Assembly: GCA_001566295.1 (NCBI GenBank)
Contig: KQ964270.1
Span: 1-64,000, forward strand
DNA length: 64,000 nt
Source: Microdochium bolleyi
Taxonomy: Eukaryota; Ascomycota; Sordariomycetes; Xylariales; Microdochiaceae
Direction: 5' to 3'
A model generated the notes under the pieces. It was not told the origin of the DNA and did not search any database. It worked only from the letters and a program-made list of their open reading frames with translations. Both the position numbers and the translations under genes were made by a program. This document shows positions 45,377 to 56,766 of this stretch, piece by piece; within the stretch, counting starts at the first letter, position 1; the number at the start of each line of letters is the position of its first letter.

Positions 45377-46201
45377 TCACCGCCATGTCGAGTGCAGCTT
45401 GCCGCGGCGGCTCCTCGTGTTCTTGAGGCCGACGTCCCCGGCACCGACTAGCGTCTTCCACCGCCGTCCGAGGCTGCTGCGATCCTTGCCGAGACTCCTG
45501 GCGCAGTCTTGCCAGTCAGACTTGGACAGCTTGAGCTTCTCGAGAATAAGCTCGACCAGGATCCGGTCGTCTTCCAGGGTCCAGCTTTCGCCGTCGGCTT
45601 CGATCTCGGCGCCGACCGAGGATCCAGGCAGGAGCGAGCCGATGAGCGCCGGTCCTTGCAGCGCGTGCAGGTTGTGGAAATCAGATCGCTCTAGGCCGAG
45701 GGGCAGTACTTCGGGCGCGAGGCGGGCGCGCTTGGGTGTGGCTGGCTGAGCTGGCGCGGCGTCCTCCTCCAGCTCGGACTCGGAGGAGTGGTCAAGCTCC
45801 AGCTCGCTGTCAACGTCGTCGCGGCCCATATCGTCGTCGCAGGCGCGCCGCCGCTTGTTGCGACCGCGGGGTGGCGCATTGCGCTTTGTGACCTTCTTGC
45901 GCGGCGCCGCCTCGGTGTTGTCTGACCTGCGCGCGCGGAGTCGGAGCTTCATGGGTGTGGTCTCGGGCAGCACTGCGTGAGCGAGCGGTGGCGTGGGCAT
46001 CTGGCTGAAGGTGTCGCTCGAAGCACTTGGCGATGGAGCTGTGAGCATGGACTGGAGGGCGCGACATGAGTTGAAGATGTTTCCTAGTGTTGTGTGGCTG
46101 GGCGCGGGCGGGCTGGCTGGTGGAGAGGCGAAGAGGGACGCCTGGAGACGGGTGACTGGCGCCTGCGACGAGTCGCAGGAGAGGGCCGAGGGCATCAACA
46201 T
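45377..46201 (-). CDS. Myb/SANT-like DNA-binding protein
   Basis: Intronless, 274 aa. The C-terminal 50 residues form a Myb/SANT-like helix set: ESWTLEDDRILVELILEKLK, then LSKSDWQDCARSLGKDRSSL and GRRWKTLV, with the spaced Trp residues typical of the fold. Before it come a basic, nuclear-localisation-like stretch (PRKKVTKRNAPPRGRNKRRR) and an acidic run (DDVDSELELDHSSESELEED). The N-terminal 100 residues are Ser/Pro/Ala-rich. A single repeat is more like a telomere- or chromatin-associated SANT factor than a classical two- or three-repeat Myb, but the target is unknown. The ATG at 46201 is preferred over 46339, since the extra N-terminal residues are compositionally unlike protein. Confidence 0.82.
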   Translation of the reverse strand: MLMPSALSCDSSQAPVTRLQASLFASPPASPPAPSHTTLGNIFNSCRALQSMLTAPSPSASSDTFSQMPTPPLAHAVLPETTPMKLRLRARRSDNTEAAPRKKVTKRNAPPRGRNKRRRACDDDMGRDDVDSELELDHSSESELEEDAAPAQPATPKRARLAPEVLPLGLERSDFHNLHALQGPALIGSLLPGSSVGAEIEADGESWTLEDDRILVELILEKLKLSKSDWQDCARSLGKDRSSLGRRWKTLVGAGDVGLKNTRSRRGKLHSTWR

Positions 46202-49200
46202 GGTGGCGGTAGTGGTGTCGAGAAGAGGTCGAGGCTGAGGTTTGCGACGCCTCGGGTGGTTTGCGACAGATGCGACTGGGATGCGACAGGATGCAGGTCG
46301 CGGGCACTTTGAAGTTGCGCGGACGTCGGGACGGCGCACACGAGTTGCGCAAGTGGCGATCGAGGTCGAGGCTATGAGAGGACCCTTGGGGCCTGTTCTG
46401 AGCAGAGGGTATGGTATGGTTGTACCGTAGGTTGTGACAGAAATGTTGACCGTTGTTGGTGTTTGAGATGGAAAGAATGTGGGCGAGGCAACGGGCTGGC
46501 GTTGGTGGTATTAACTGGGCGGGAGCTGGGGCGCTGGGGGTGTCCAACTCACGGAGGGCCCTTGGCCGGATGCGGTGGGAAGCCAGGCGCAAGAGCTCGC
46601 TGCTGTCAGGCTACCTCAAGGTACGGGATACCTAGTGCAAGGGTGTCTGGGCCGCACACCCGGGGTGGTCCAAGTCAATGATGTCGGCTGACTCGCTGGG
46701 CTGGCGGGCGGCGTCAGGCAAGTGCGCAGACGTCCGGCCTGGTGCTGGCAGGGAAGGAGCCCTCGGCAGAAACGCACCAGCGTCTGCTTAGTGACTCAGA
46801 GCGACGAGCGGGCTCGTCCCCACTCACACCTGCAACCACTCTGGCTGCGCTGTCTCGACTCCCGTCTGCGACCAGAAAGAAGACTCTTCTCCCGCCCTGC
46901 CAGCCAACGTCTTCCGCCTCTGCGCGTGCATGGAGCGGCCCTCGACGCAAGTCATGTCGAGCTCGGCCGGCCGCCACCGCTTCCATGATGGCTCGTCAAT
47001 CCAGGCTTCCAAGCTTGTCTCGACCTCACTAGCATCCCCCTGCGGCAGCCCGTCTTCACCACCCCATCTGCTGGGCCAAGTCTAGTGAGCCAATGCCTCG
47101 CCCTTGGCTCGAGATGCTTTGCCGGAAGGTTGTGGAAAGCCATCGCCGATATCAGAGCCTGGCGGCCACACCGATTGCATCACCCCGCAGCCATCACAGA
47201 TCTCTCTTGCTCACTCATCCTACGTGCTAACCCATGGACGAGCCCGTTGTTAAAGACGACCATTAGCGTGGCATGACAAGTCTGGACGCTGTCCATGCAA
47301 TCATAGTGTGCTTTCCATTGAGCCAAGTCAGCGTGCAGCTCCGAAAATGCCACTGCCTCGCGATCTCTGTGGCCACCCCATTGTCTACTCCTGAGACTGC
47401 CTCCCTACGTACCTCTCCCTTCGCACTCGTGAAACCCGCTCACCATCGCGAGGCAAGGCAGGAGAGCATGAGCTAGCCATATCAACAGTGCGCTCGAAGT
47501 TTGACGCCAGTCTATGTCGTCTTCACTGGTCGTGCTGTGACAGAGCAGCAGCAAGATGCGGAGGTGGTGGTCTGGGGGAGCCGACAAAGCCTAGGTTACG
47601 TAGACCAGCGCCGGACACACCCATCGACACTCACCCGGAGGCATCGATCGACCGATGCCATCTCGCCTGCCCATCGACAATCGAGGATTACTCCAACACC
47701 ATGACCTCATCTTTAATCTATTCATCCCACTCCACTTGGACAAGCATACGCACTGCCAGCGCTGGCGGCTCGGCCATCGGCTGTTGAGGATCTCCCGTGT
47801 TCTAGTCATCGCCGGAAACCTGGCCGCGTACCTGGCGGCTATACTCCATCAGCCTCATGAAACTTGCTTTCGTCATAGCAATCAGTTCCCCAGTGTTCAC
47901 CGCGTAGCTTCCTCGTAATATGGAGAACGATCACTACCGAGCTGCTGCATCATCGCAATCTCGTTCAATCGTCCACAGATGACATCGAATTTGTCGCAGT
48001 TTCGAATTGCTGGAGGTGGTCGAGCCTACTGCCCAGGCCGCACAATGTCATGCTCAAGACGGCCCAGGCAAGACACCTGACCCAGAGAGCTACAGGCTTG
48101 GGACCGCCACCTCAAGACATGTTGCAGGATGATGCATTCTGCCGACCTGAGCACCACACGGAGAAGCACGACTCCTCACCAGAGTATCTTGCATTGCACT
48201 GGCACACGCATCAATCGCCATGCTCCAACCATGCTTCGTCCTAGTTGTGAGCCAGAGCCTGCGAGAGAACCGTCATGGGCGTTGAGCGGGGGATGCCTGA
48301 GATACCGGAAGTCCGATCACTTAACGCGTCTAGACGCGTTTCTACGCGACAACCCCACACCCAACTGTCGAATCGCCGGCTAGCTGTGGATCTGTTCCTG
48401 CATGGCGCCTAGCCAAGGTAGGAATAGCTCCCGACGCGCCAAGCAACCAGCCAACCGCGTCTGCTCCACACCTACGAAGCCGTCAAAGTGGGCACTCGCA
48501 TCTCTGATATTGGTGTTGTCCTCCTCACGAAAAGACTCCACGGGCCAAGCTAAGGGTCGTGGCCGCTCCATGACCCATAGATTGAATGTTGCGGTGAAGC
48601 GATTGGGCTCGAGAGAGGCTTCCCATGGTGGGAATCTGGTGCTCAGTATCTCTCGCTGCCAGCGGCATGGGCGCCTCCTTGCGAAAATGTTCTGTGGCCC
48701 ACGAGTAGATCTTGGTCCTGAGGTGCCACGGACGGCGCCTTCAGGTGGTGGGAGAAGTCGCGCGTTGCTCGATGTTTGCTTCGAGACATCTCACCATGCC
48801 AAATGCGCGTCAGGGCTCCGAGATCCGTCTCATGGCGTTGTAGGTCGTTTCACGTCTCATGTCAGCAGTTCTGTCTTGCCGTCTCCCACTTTCCCCTTCC
48901 CCTCGATGCCCGGGAACCCCTCCATCGTTGTGTCCTTGCCGGCGGGACATGATGGACCCTTGAATGCATGATCCCCCGCTTCACTTCCCTTGCTGTCGAT
49001 GTGCATAAAACGTGCACCGTCACAGTGCAGCCTGGCGGTCAATACCCTGGACATAATGCACTCTTTTGGTTTCACGAAGGACTGGTGCTGCCATGGCTGG
49101 GCGTCTCCAGACAGGACCCCTGCTTCGTCGAATCTCCTACTCATCTCGCTCTCTCTCCCTCTCTCCGCCTCTAGCCCGTGATCCACGCAAGGTATGCGCG

Positions 49201-52200
49201 CCCGGCGCCAGCAGAACCTCGCGGGGGCCCGCCGCACGGAGCGGGTGTGTCCCAAGCTCCCTCTTTTCTCTTTGGCGGCGGCGGCGACCAGCAATTTGTC
49301 TGTGTGGGTTTGCCTGTGCGGTCCACGGAGCGGCGCAAACCAGGTGCCCTAGCTGCGGATCATCCAGCTAGGCAAGTAGGCAAGTCATGGGGAGAGGTCC
49401 GAGCGACGCAGCGGAGTGCGCAGGTTTGACGTGCATTGCGTTCCAGGGTCATGCTTGCTTGCCCGCTCACTCACTGGCTGGCTCGTGGGAGCTGACATGA
49501 CAGCCCAATGCTTGCCTGTCAGTTTACGTTGTGCGTGTGCGTGTGTGCCGCCAGGACTAGGCTGTTTTGCTTGCTAGCCGGGTCTTTGAGGCGGTCCTTC
49601 TTTACCGCCGGCGAGAGCGAGGGACCTGATGAGGCGAGCGATGCTGATTGCTGGATTGTGGTTGGTGCTCGGCTCGGAGAAATCCCCAGAGACAAAGAAG
49701 ACAGAGATAGATGTACAAAGCGGCGGTGAAGTCGCGTGGCTCGCTCCATAGTCGTCAGTGGGGTATTGCGTGTGAGAAGGGCATGGGCATTGTCCACGGT
49801 CCATCGGCTCGCGACGCTGCTTGGTGTTGCACTGGAGTATGTAGCGCGGTATTTGCCGTGCATATGCCCCCCATCTCAAGCCTCGTCACCCTACTTGCAT
49901 GAACCGTGGGATCAAGTGCGGGAGCTGGGATCTTTCACATGATCTCGAGCTTGCACGACGACCCATTTCGGGAAGGCGGGCTGACGTGGAGAGTGGGATG
50001 GATGGGTGTGATTGACAGGGCACTCTCCTCCCTCCTACACGGACTGCTGCTGCTGCTGTCGCTGTCGCTGTTAAGATGTCAATGCCACGAGTGGAAGATC
50101 TGTGATGCTATAGCCGCCACGATTTGGGAGCTCGGTTGGAGGGATTTAACACGTGCCTAGGGTTATTTGGCAAGGTCATTTGCCACAGGAAAACCTCGCG
50201 ATCTTTTGTCGTTGTTTGCTGGTATATCTACCTCCTGTGATCCACTGCCGTTGCATTGTCCGAGGCCCTGAGGCAAGGTTCCTTTGGCGGAGGCGTGCCT
50301 GGTGTACACAGAAGTGAGCTTTCACGCAGGTGTCGCCGTGACAGTTGCCTTCGATCGACCAAGTTGTTTGTGATGTGAAGGAGGTACGAGCTGCCATGCA
50401 AGGATGCCGAGAAGCAATCATTATTCCCAAGAAGAAATATCTTGTTGCGAGAGACAGACAAGCCACGGCTGGCGGAGTGTCTCAATATCTCATCCTCGAG
50501 TTCCTATCTCGGTAGTGACAGGGCAAGGCTCCAAATGGATCTTTGTGCTCTCAAGGTAGTATCCGACTTTTTATATGCTAGAACTTCCTGGATGAGGAAT
50601 ACGAAAACCCCAAAATGGTTCCACATTACCACACTAAATAGTTCAACTATCCTGTGCTTTGATAACCTCATTATCTTTGATGCTATGTCTACAATCGGGT
50701 CTTCGACCTGGCAGCAAAGCTGGCGTGCGAAGTCTACATTAGATTAGACTTAAATACATCGAATGCAAAACAGTGTTTGCTATGTCACTCTTGTGATCAA
50801 CAAAGTTTTTTTATGGTGTGATTGGCCACAGGACAGCCCTGATGAATCTTGATATATGCTCTTTCCGAAACCCTTTGTCAGGCACTCGGCGATGATTTTC
50901 CTGTTTCCTTATGTCCTTCACCTAGTTCACAAAGAAAACCCATCCTCACACAAACCCACCATAGCCAGTGCTCGTCTTCACGACTCACTCACTCACCCTC
51001 GAGGCTCGGTTGCCACCAGCAACAACAATCCTCCGTCCACCAGCCTGCCCACCCAATGACACTCCCGTGGCACCAGGCAACCACCGCCCCTTTCCCAGCC
51101 GCGCCCCCCGTTACCACGGCAGCGGCAGCCATTGATAAGTCCCAATTACCAGTCGACTCAGCACCGGCAGGAGATACACTCTCCTGCCCGGCCCAGGTCG
51201 AAAATGATTAATGGCTCAGTGGTTAGTTCCCACCTGCAGGTCAAGCACGAGCCCGCCCGTCCTCGACGGAGAATTTCCAACGGCGTTGGAAATTCAGAGC
51301 GTGAGCCGCTTGAGGGTTCAGCCAAATATGAAGCGACCGTTTTTTTTATGCAATTTTTTTGGCCCTTCGAGCCAGAGTCTTTGCAGTGACATCAATCCTT
51401 CTTCTGTATTGCCAATCGCGCGAGCAAGCACAATCGTTCAGGCGATCCGACCTCATTCTTTCTTTGTCCCATATACCTACTCGAATCGTTCATCATCGAT
51501 TTCACTAGCCGATGGGTTTCCTTGTCATGATAATGGCCTGAGCACCATGGCCACAGCTGGCAGCTAGCGTGACGTTTGCTCTGGCTGCCGTCATCGACGC
51601 CGTCTAGATCGCCCACATGATCGCGAGCTTTCCCCATGATTGCTCGTAATACAACCGCTCTTTGTCCACAGGCAAGATAACCTGGACCCTCTGTTCTGCC
51701 GTTGTCAAGCAGCAGTCTTGTTGTCGTGGTGATGCTTGCCAACCTCCCTTTCGAGAAGCTCTCACTATAGTTACTTTATTGTTCCTCCCGCTGCCGTGGA
51801 CACCAGAACTAAGCATTTCCTCTTCCAAAAGGTCGAAGCGAACGAAAACTGGCCCTTCTTCGACGATGGAGGTCGGCGCTCAAACAGCTTACGCCGGAAT
51901 ATTGGCCATGCAGACACCACCGTCGATGAGAAGGAACCGTATATCCTCGCGGCCTTCGCACAGGCTGGACGAGGCAGCCAATCCTTCCTGCTGGCTTCGT
52001 GAAGATATAACTCACGCCTCTTGCTCCATCCCCAGGAACCGTGGAAGTGGGTATCACCATCATGACAACAGCAGCAAGACCGCACCAAACCAGAGTTGCT
52101 CTACGAAAGAATACAGAACGCGCAACTTCGACAAGTCCAGTATCTGAAGGGGCCAAGGAAAGGGCTCCAGCCAACGCAGAAATATCACCAAGCTTCGCTT

Positions 52201-52249
52201 CATCTTCCGCTTGTGTCGCATAGCTCGTCGTCATCGACGCCTTTCCGCC
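46202..52249. other. Large gene-poor region, no supported gene
   Basis: About 6 kb, the longest gap in the window. Contents seen: an 18-bp MCB palindrome at 48323-48340, a 189-codon ATG-initiated ORF at 48402-48971 beginning 61 bases after it (no domain, doubtful), a CTG/TCG trinucleotide stretch near 50041-50071, and AT-richer sequence from about 50550 to 50900. A 203-codon minus-strand ORF at 51809-52420 overlaps the next gene and is not accepted. Confidence 0.5.
48323..48340. promoter_or_regulatory. 18-bp perfect palindrome containing two MCB (ACGCGT) boxes
   Basis: The sequence AACGCGTCTAGACGCGTT equals its own reverse complement and contains ACGCGT twice, separated by CTAG. ACGCGT is the MluI cell-cycle box bound by the MBF complex (Mbp1/Swi6 family) in fungi. 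What is seen is the palindrome; binding is inference. Confidence 0.6.
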
Positions 52250-54069
52250 ATGGCACCTCCACGAGATAGACCTGATCCTAGATACAGCAACTACGCGGGA
52301 CCGCTCAACTATCGTCGCATGGAGATGTCTGCTGTTCCAGAGGCCGCTGTCGGCGATGCTGAACTGACGGAGAACGAAGACCCAGGTGAGCTCCGACCCA
52401 TGAGATGGGACCTTTTTCACCTTTTCGACACCCCCTTGGCGTTAGCGACACATCGCAGATGTTTCTACCATGGTCTCTAGAGTACAATCTCGCTAACTTG
52501 ATGGACCTTTTAATGGCACAGATGAGACCAGAAGCTATGCCGAACGAGCCTTCCAAGCAGAAGTCTCCTCCCGAGTCCGTCGCGGCGCCGTCCTCACCCA
52601 GAGAACCGGCAGCAACACCAGGGCACAGCCGTCGCCCCTACTACCGCGACCGCAGCAGCAGCCAGCTTTCCATTCCTCCGCGCAAGCACATCAAGCCCAG
52701 CAAGCACCGGCGATCCCCAACTACACGGCGCGGCCTGCACCCCCTCTGGCCGGAGGGCACTGGCGGTTCGGCAAGATCGCCTCGCCCGACATGCGGTGCG
52801 ACGACTGCGAGCTCACCCTGCCCGAAATCATCTCGCGCTGCGGACCCAGGTACCGGAGCCGCGACAGCGGCGCCGGCGTGCTGCAGACGTGCCTGGCGTG
52901 CCGCCACAACACGTGCCGGCTGTGCTTCGACCGCGGCAACTTCGACGCCGAGGTGCACCGCCTGTACTGGACGACCCTGGACTGGGGCATCAGCAGGGAG
53001 CTGCCCACGTACGGGTCCGCCCCGGGCATGGCGGTCCTGCCTCCGGCGCTCGCACCGGGTTACGATGGGCTCGCGGTCGCGGCTGGGCCGGGGGGGCTGG
53101 GCGTGCTGGCGCAGGTGGCGAGCACGAGCAGGAGACTGGCTGTGTCCCTCGCCGATCGCCCGAAAAGAACGCGCAAGGTCGCGGTACCGCAGCGTAAGTT
53201 CCTGGTCTCTATGTTTTCATACGAAAGCGGAAACAGTCGGCGTGATAGACTGACTCGAATTGACCCCAACAGCGGCCGACCATGTCCTCACGGCGCAGGA
53301 GACGAGTGAAGATGACGAGCCAGTCAAGCCCTCGGCAAAATGCCTCAGGCCGGTACCGCAAGGACCGACAACGAGCAGTACTGGCGTCACGGCGACATCC
53401 AAGCCGACAAGGGGTACTGGCGGATTCATTGTCGACGCAAGTTCGGAGAACCCGTTTTACACTGGCCTGGTCGGAGTGCCGACAATCAGCACGATGAGGC
53501 ACACACTCGCTCACCGGGGCCGGCAACAGTCATACACTACTCCCAAGCCTGCTGTTGCTGTCGACGGGCAGACTCGGTCCCGGGTACACCATATGCTGAG
53601 CCAATACCAGCAGCTGGATCGCTCGGCGAGCCGCGACCGTAGCGACGGGCGCAGAGACGAAGCTGGGTTGTCCGGCCATGGAAACAGGCCATCACAGCTC
53701 ACCTTCGCGACACAGGGGTATCGTGACAGCGAGGGAGTCATTAGGGCGGCGATCCGGGACGGCCTGGCCACGGCACGCAGCATGGCCGACGAGCTGATCC
53801 AGAACTTTGAGGACGATGCGGACAGGTATGCCGGCAGAGACGGGGACTTGCGCCGCGCCAGGAAGGCCGTCGACGAGCTTGAGTGGTACTGGACCAACCA
53901 TGTGGATGTCAAGTTTGCCGAGCGATGGACCAGCCTGCGCGATGCCCTGCTCTATTTTGAGGGTGTGGCGGCTCTCAAGTTCATGAGCGATGAGCCGTTC
54001 ATGGTCGCCGTAAGTAAGGCTTGGTTCTCGGGCATGAGGCGGGCCTTTGAGAGGCATCAAGATAACTGA
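52250..54069 (+). CDS. Uncharacterised protein with seven-cysteine cluster (putative zinc-binding)
   Basis: Not recognised. Introns 52386-52521 and 53194-53272 give 534 aa. Residues 1-130 are Pro/Gln/Ala-rich and look disordered. A Cys cluster follows at C138, C141, C152, C169, C172, C177 and C180, in the pattern CX2C-X10-C-X16-CX2C-X4-CX2C, with a His inside the last spacing (CRHNTC). The spacing suggests one or two structural zinc sites, somewhat RING- or zinc-ribbon-like but matching no family I can name. The last 190 residues or so form an alpha-helical, acidic domain (ALKFMSDEPFMVAVSKAWFS near the end). The first exon is joined by the GTGAGC donor and CACAG acceptor, and the frame is preserved at both junctions. 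Confidence 0.78.
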
Positions 54070-54645
54070 AGTGAAGCAGCGTCTTCGTGAAGGGGCTGAA
54101 GAGAGAAAACCTGCGCCTCGATGTAGGCGAGGCGACTGTCGTGTGGTTGAGTCTTGAAGGTAGTCTGCTGGTGTACCGCGATAGAGTTCAGACCATTGGT
54201 TGCAAGTCGAGTATCATTGAGAGCAGGGGACTAATACCAATACTACCATGCCTACGCCTGCCTCAGGGTGTTGCTGATCGCGTCGAGTAGGCTTGAGCTT
54301 GGCTGGCTTCATGGAGTGAAGAGAGAAATGAAATACCTCGCAGCACCCCAGCTCGTGATCTCGACGACCGTCCGGCGAAACACTCGTTTCATGCCCATTG
54401 CCTCACTTACACGAACATTGAATGTTGAGAAAGGCGGGGTTTCGGTGGACACAGGTTAGCACCACGCGGCCGCCCCACAGACGCCGGAAGCAAGTCTCAC
54501 ATCGGAGCAAGGTTGAGCTGAGGTCTGGCCCAGGCCAAGCACTTCATGGCTGGCACACGCGTCTTTTTCTCGCCAGCTTCCCATGTGTGATTGTATCTCT
54601 GGACGGACGGGCAAGGCGTCCAGGAGCGACGCACGACTCGCAACA
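54070..54645. other. Intergenic region, 576 bp
   Basis: 3' flank of the seven-Cys gene and promoter of the PI-PLC gene. One ACGCGT lies near 54556. No gene was seen. Confidence 0.55.
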
Positions 54646-56040
54646 ATGGCAGACCTCACCATCCGCAACCTCACCATCACCGAGCTTGTTCTGACGCACG
54701 TGGAACGCTTCGATGCCCAGCCGCACGATGCTGGCGGCGTTGCCAACATCACGAGCAAGCTGTCCGGGCTCTTCAATGCCACCTCGACTCCTGTTTCCCA
54801 GCCCGTGATCCCCCAGGGCGAGGGCCGCGACCATCGCGACCTCTCAATCGCCATTCCTCGCTTCGAGACGCGGTCCACAGATGTCCGCGCTCCGGATCCG
54901 GGGCGGGAGGCCGTCCGCCTGACGTTTGAGCATGATGGCCAGCGGTACCGACTAGACATCCCTGGCCCCTCGTCTCGGAGCATCGAGGTGGAGCGTCTTG
55001 ATGGCGCCCCAAAGGAGTTCACTGCCGTGTATGTCCAGAATGGCTGCACACTGGCAATCTTTAGCTCTGCCAACCTTGCAAGCTGGATGCGTGAGCTCCA
55101 TGACGAGTTCCCGCTCTCGGCCTTGTCTATCCCGGGCACTCACAACAGCCCGACCTGCTACACCGCATTGCCCTCTGTACGGTGTCAGGCGGCGAGCGTG
55201 CGAGAGCAGCTCGACAACGGTGTGCGTTTCTTTGACATCAGAGTGTCCGTGAGCGAGGACCACGACAACTTGTCTCTCGTCCACAGTGCATTCCCCATCT
55301 CGCTGACGGGCACCAAGTACTTCCGGGAGCTGCTGGACGAGGTCTATGCTTTCCTGGAGGCGAATCCGTCAGAGACCCTCATCATGAGTGTAAAACGCGA
55401 GGGCACTGGCAAAGGATCAGACCAGAAGCTCTCCAAGATCCTGAAGGACAGCTTCTACAACGACAAGCAGGATCGGTGGTTCACGCGACCATGGATGCCC
55501 CGGCTGGGCGAGTCTCGTGGCAAGATCGTCTTGCTACGCAGGCACGCACTCGATGAGAGCTTGAATGGCGAGCATGACGGAAAAGGTTGGGGCCTGGACG
55601 GGAGTTCCTGGCCTGACAACTGCGAGGACGGCCACGTTGGCAGTGGCATCGCCAGGGTGCAGGACTTCTACGAGGTCGGGGAGTCGGAGAACATTGGCAA
55701 GAAAATTGAGCTGGTCCGCAAGCACCTGGAGCGGGCTGGCGAGAAGGTCGGCTTTGCGGACCGGGAGCGGGAGCCCGAGCCGTTCTTCATCAACTTCTTG
55801 AGTGCGAGCAACTTCTTCAACGCCAGCTGCTGGCCGGAGAGGATTGCGGCGAAGGCGAACCCGGCAGTCATCGAGTATCTTTGCGTGCGTCACGGCGAGC
55901 ATGGCAAGGGTCCGGAGGGTCTCCAGATGGGAGACGCTGCTACTGGCATCGTGGTCACGGACTGGGTCGGGCAGGATGGCGACTGGGATCTGATCAGGTG
56001 TATTGTCGGCTGGAATGCGCGGCTGCAGATGAAGGAGTAG
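54646..56040 (+). CDS. Phosphatidylinositol-specific phospholipase C X-domain protein
   Basis: Intronless, 464 aa. The bacterial-type PI-PLC X domain covers about residues 150-460. It has the two expected catalytic histidines, His166 in SIPGTHNSP and His213 in LVHSAFPIS, and the FFDIRV segment with Arg199 between them. A later block (NPSETLIMSVKREG) and the WPERIAAKANPAVIEYL region are typical of this fungal/bacterial group. In the family the enzyme cleaves phosphatidylinositol or GPI to diacylglycerol and cyclic inositol phosphate. The N-terminal 150 residues are not a known domain. No signal peptide is visible, unlike secreted bacterial PI-PLC, so a cytosolic role is possible. ATG chosen at 54646: upstream in-frame sequence has no better start. 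Confidence 0.9.
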   Translation: MADLTIRNLTITELVLTHVERFDAQPHDAGGVANITSKLSGLFNATSTPVSQPVIPQGEGRDHRDLSIAIPRFETRSTDVRAPDPGREAVRLTFEHDGQRYRLDIPGPSSRSIEVERLDGAPKEFTAVYVQNGCTLAIFSSANLASWMRELHDEFPLSALSIPGTHNSPTCYTALPSVRCQAASVREQLDNGVRFFDIRVSVSEDHDNLSLVHSAFPISLTGTKYFRELLDEVYAFLEANPSETLIMSVKREGTGKGSDQKLSKILKDSFYNDKQDRWFTRPWMPRLGESRGKIVLLRRHALDESLNGEHDGKGWGLDGSSWPDNCEDGHVGSGIARVQDFYEVGESENIGKKIELVRKHLERAGEKVGFADREREPEPFFINFLSASNFFNASCWPERIAAKANPAVIEYLCVRHGEHGKGPEGLQMGDAATGIVVTDWVGQDGDWDLIRCIVGWNARLQMKE

Positions 56041-56766
56041 AGGCTGTGTGTAAGCGCTTGTGGGCCGACGATATTGGCTGGTTAAATTATATGGCAACCA
56101 CGCCGTGATCCTTTCCGACAATGTACCTGAGATGTGAAGCGCACCTGCTGCTTTTAGCGACAGCCTTGATGCAGTACCTCGGAATCTGCAGCTCTGACTT
56201 GGACCTCTGGACCTCTGGACCTCTGGAACTTGGGACTTTGTGACCTTGCAAGACCACCGTGAAACCATGGTAGTTAGAGAATAAGGTCGATGTTTGCTTG
56301 GGACGCAACTCTCCGTGTCGCAGAGCGCAATCTGCAACAGGGTAACTTCCCTGCCGTCCTAAGGAACCTGGCGAGCCTGGATGGAAGGAGCGACTGGTCC
56401 GCGAAACATGGGCGGCCCTGTCCATGACGTCATCGTCCGCTCGCCGTGCCCCAGTGCGTGCTTGCCCGCATGGGGATAGCTTCAGACCGGACACCTGCAG
56501 CTCTGCGCCTTCGGCCAATGGGCGGCCTCTGTCCCATGGTCAGGTGCTCGTTGAATGCCAGACCTGGTTGCCTGGAGCCCGCGTCGCTGGGTTATGTCAC
56601 ACGTTGCTGTCCGGCCGTCGTCATAAGCAACATCTCGTCCCCTCCCAACCCTTCCCCTCTTCTGCTCTCCTTCCCACGTCAGCAACCACAGGCCATCGAC
56701 ACCAGCATCACCCACGAGGACACAAGAAACAACACACAGACGACTACGCGAGCATAATCAGTCAAG
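56041..56766. other. Intergenic region with short tandem repeat
   Basis: 3' flank of the PI-PLC gene and leader of the next gene, the latter CA/CT-rich from about 56620. A tandem octamer GGACCTCT occurs three times at 56201-56224. No gene was seen. Confidence 0.55.
56201..56224. repeat. Tandem octamer GGACCTCT x3
   Basis: Three exact copies with a degenerate fourth (GGAACTTG). It lies in the 3' flank of the PI-PLC gene. No function is implied. Confidence 0.85.

Noticed and set aside
45810..46592. 260-codon minus-strand ORF overlapping the Myb-like gene
   Set aside because: A shadow frame of the Myb-like gene, His/Arg/Ser/Pro-rich with no motif.
48402..48971. 189-codon ATG-initiated ORF downstream of the MCB palindrome
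   Set aside because: Not entered as a gene, because no domain or splice structure supports it and the composition is neutral. Kept as part of the palindrome finding.
51208..51290. tRNA-like A-box (TGGCTCAGTGG) near 51212
   Set aside because: No B-box or foldable cloverleaf at the right distance; the nearby GGTCAAGCAC is a poor match.
51809..52420. 203-codon minus-strand ORF
   Set aside because: It overlaps the first exon of the seven-Cys gene. An internal ATG at 52234 would begin only 16 bases from that gene's start, leaving no room for promoters. No domain was seen.
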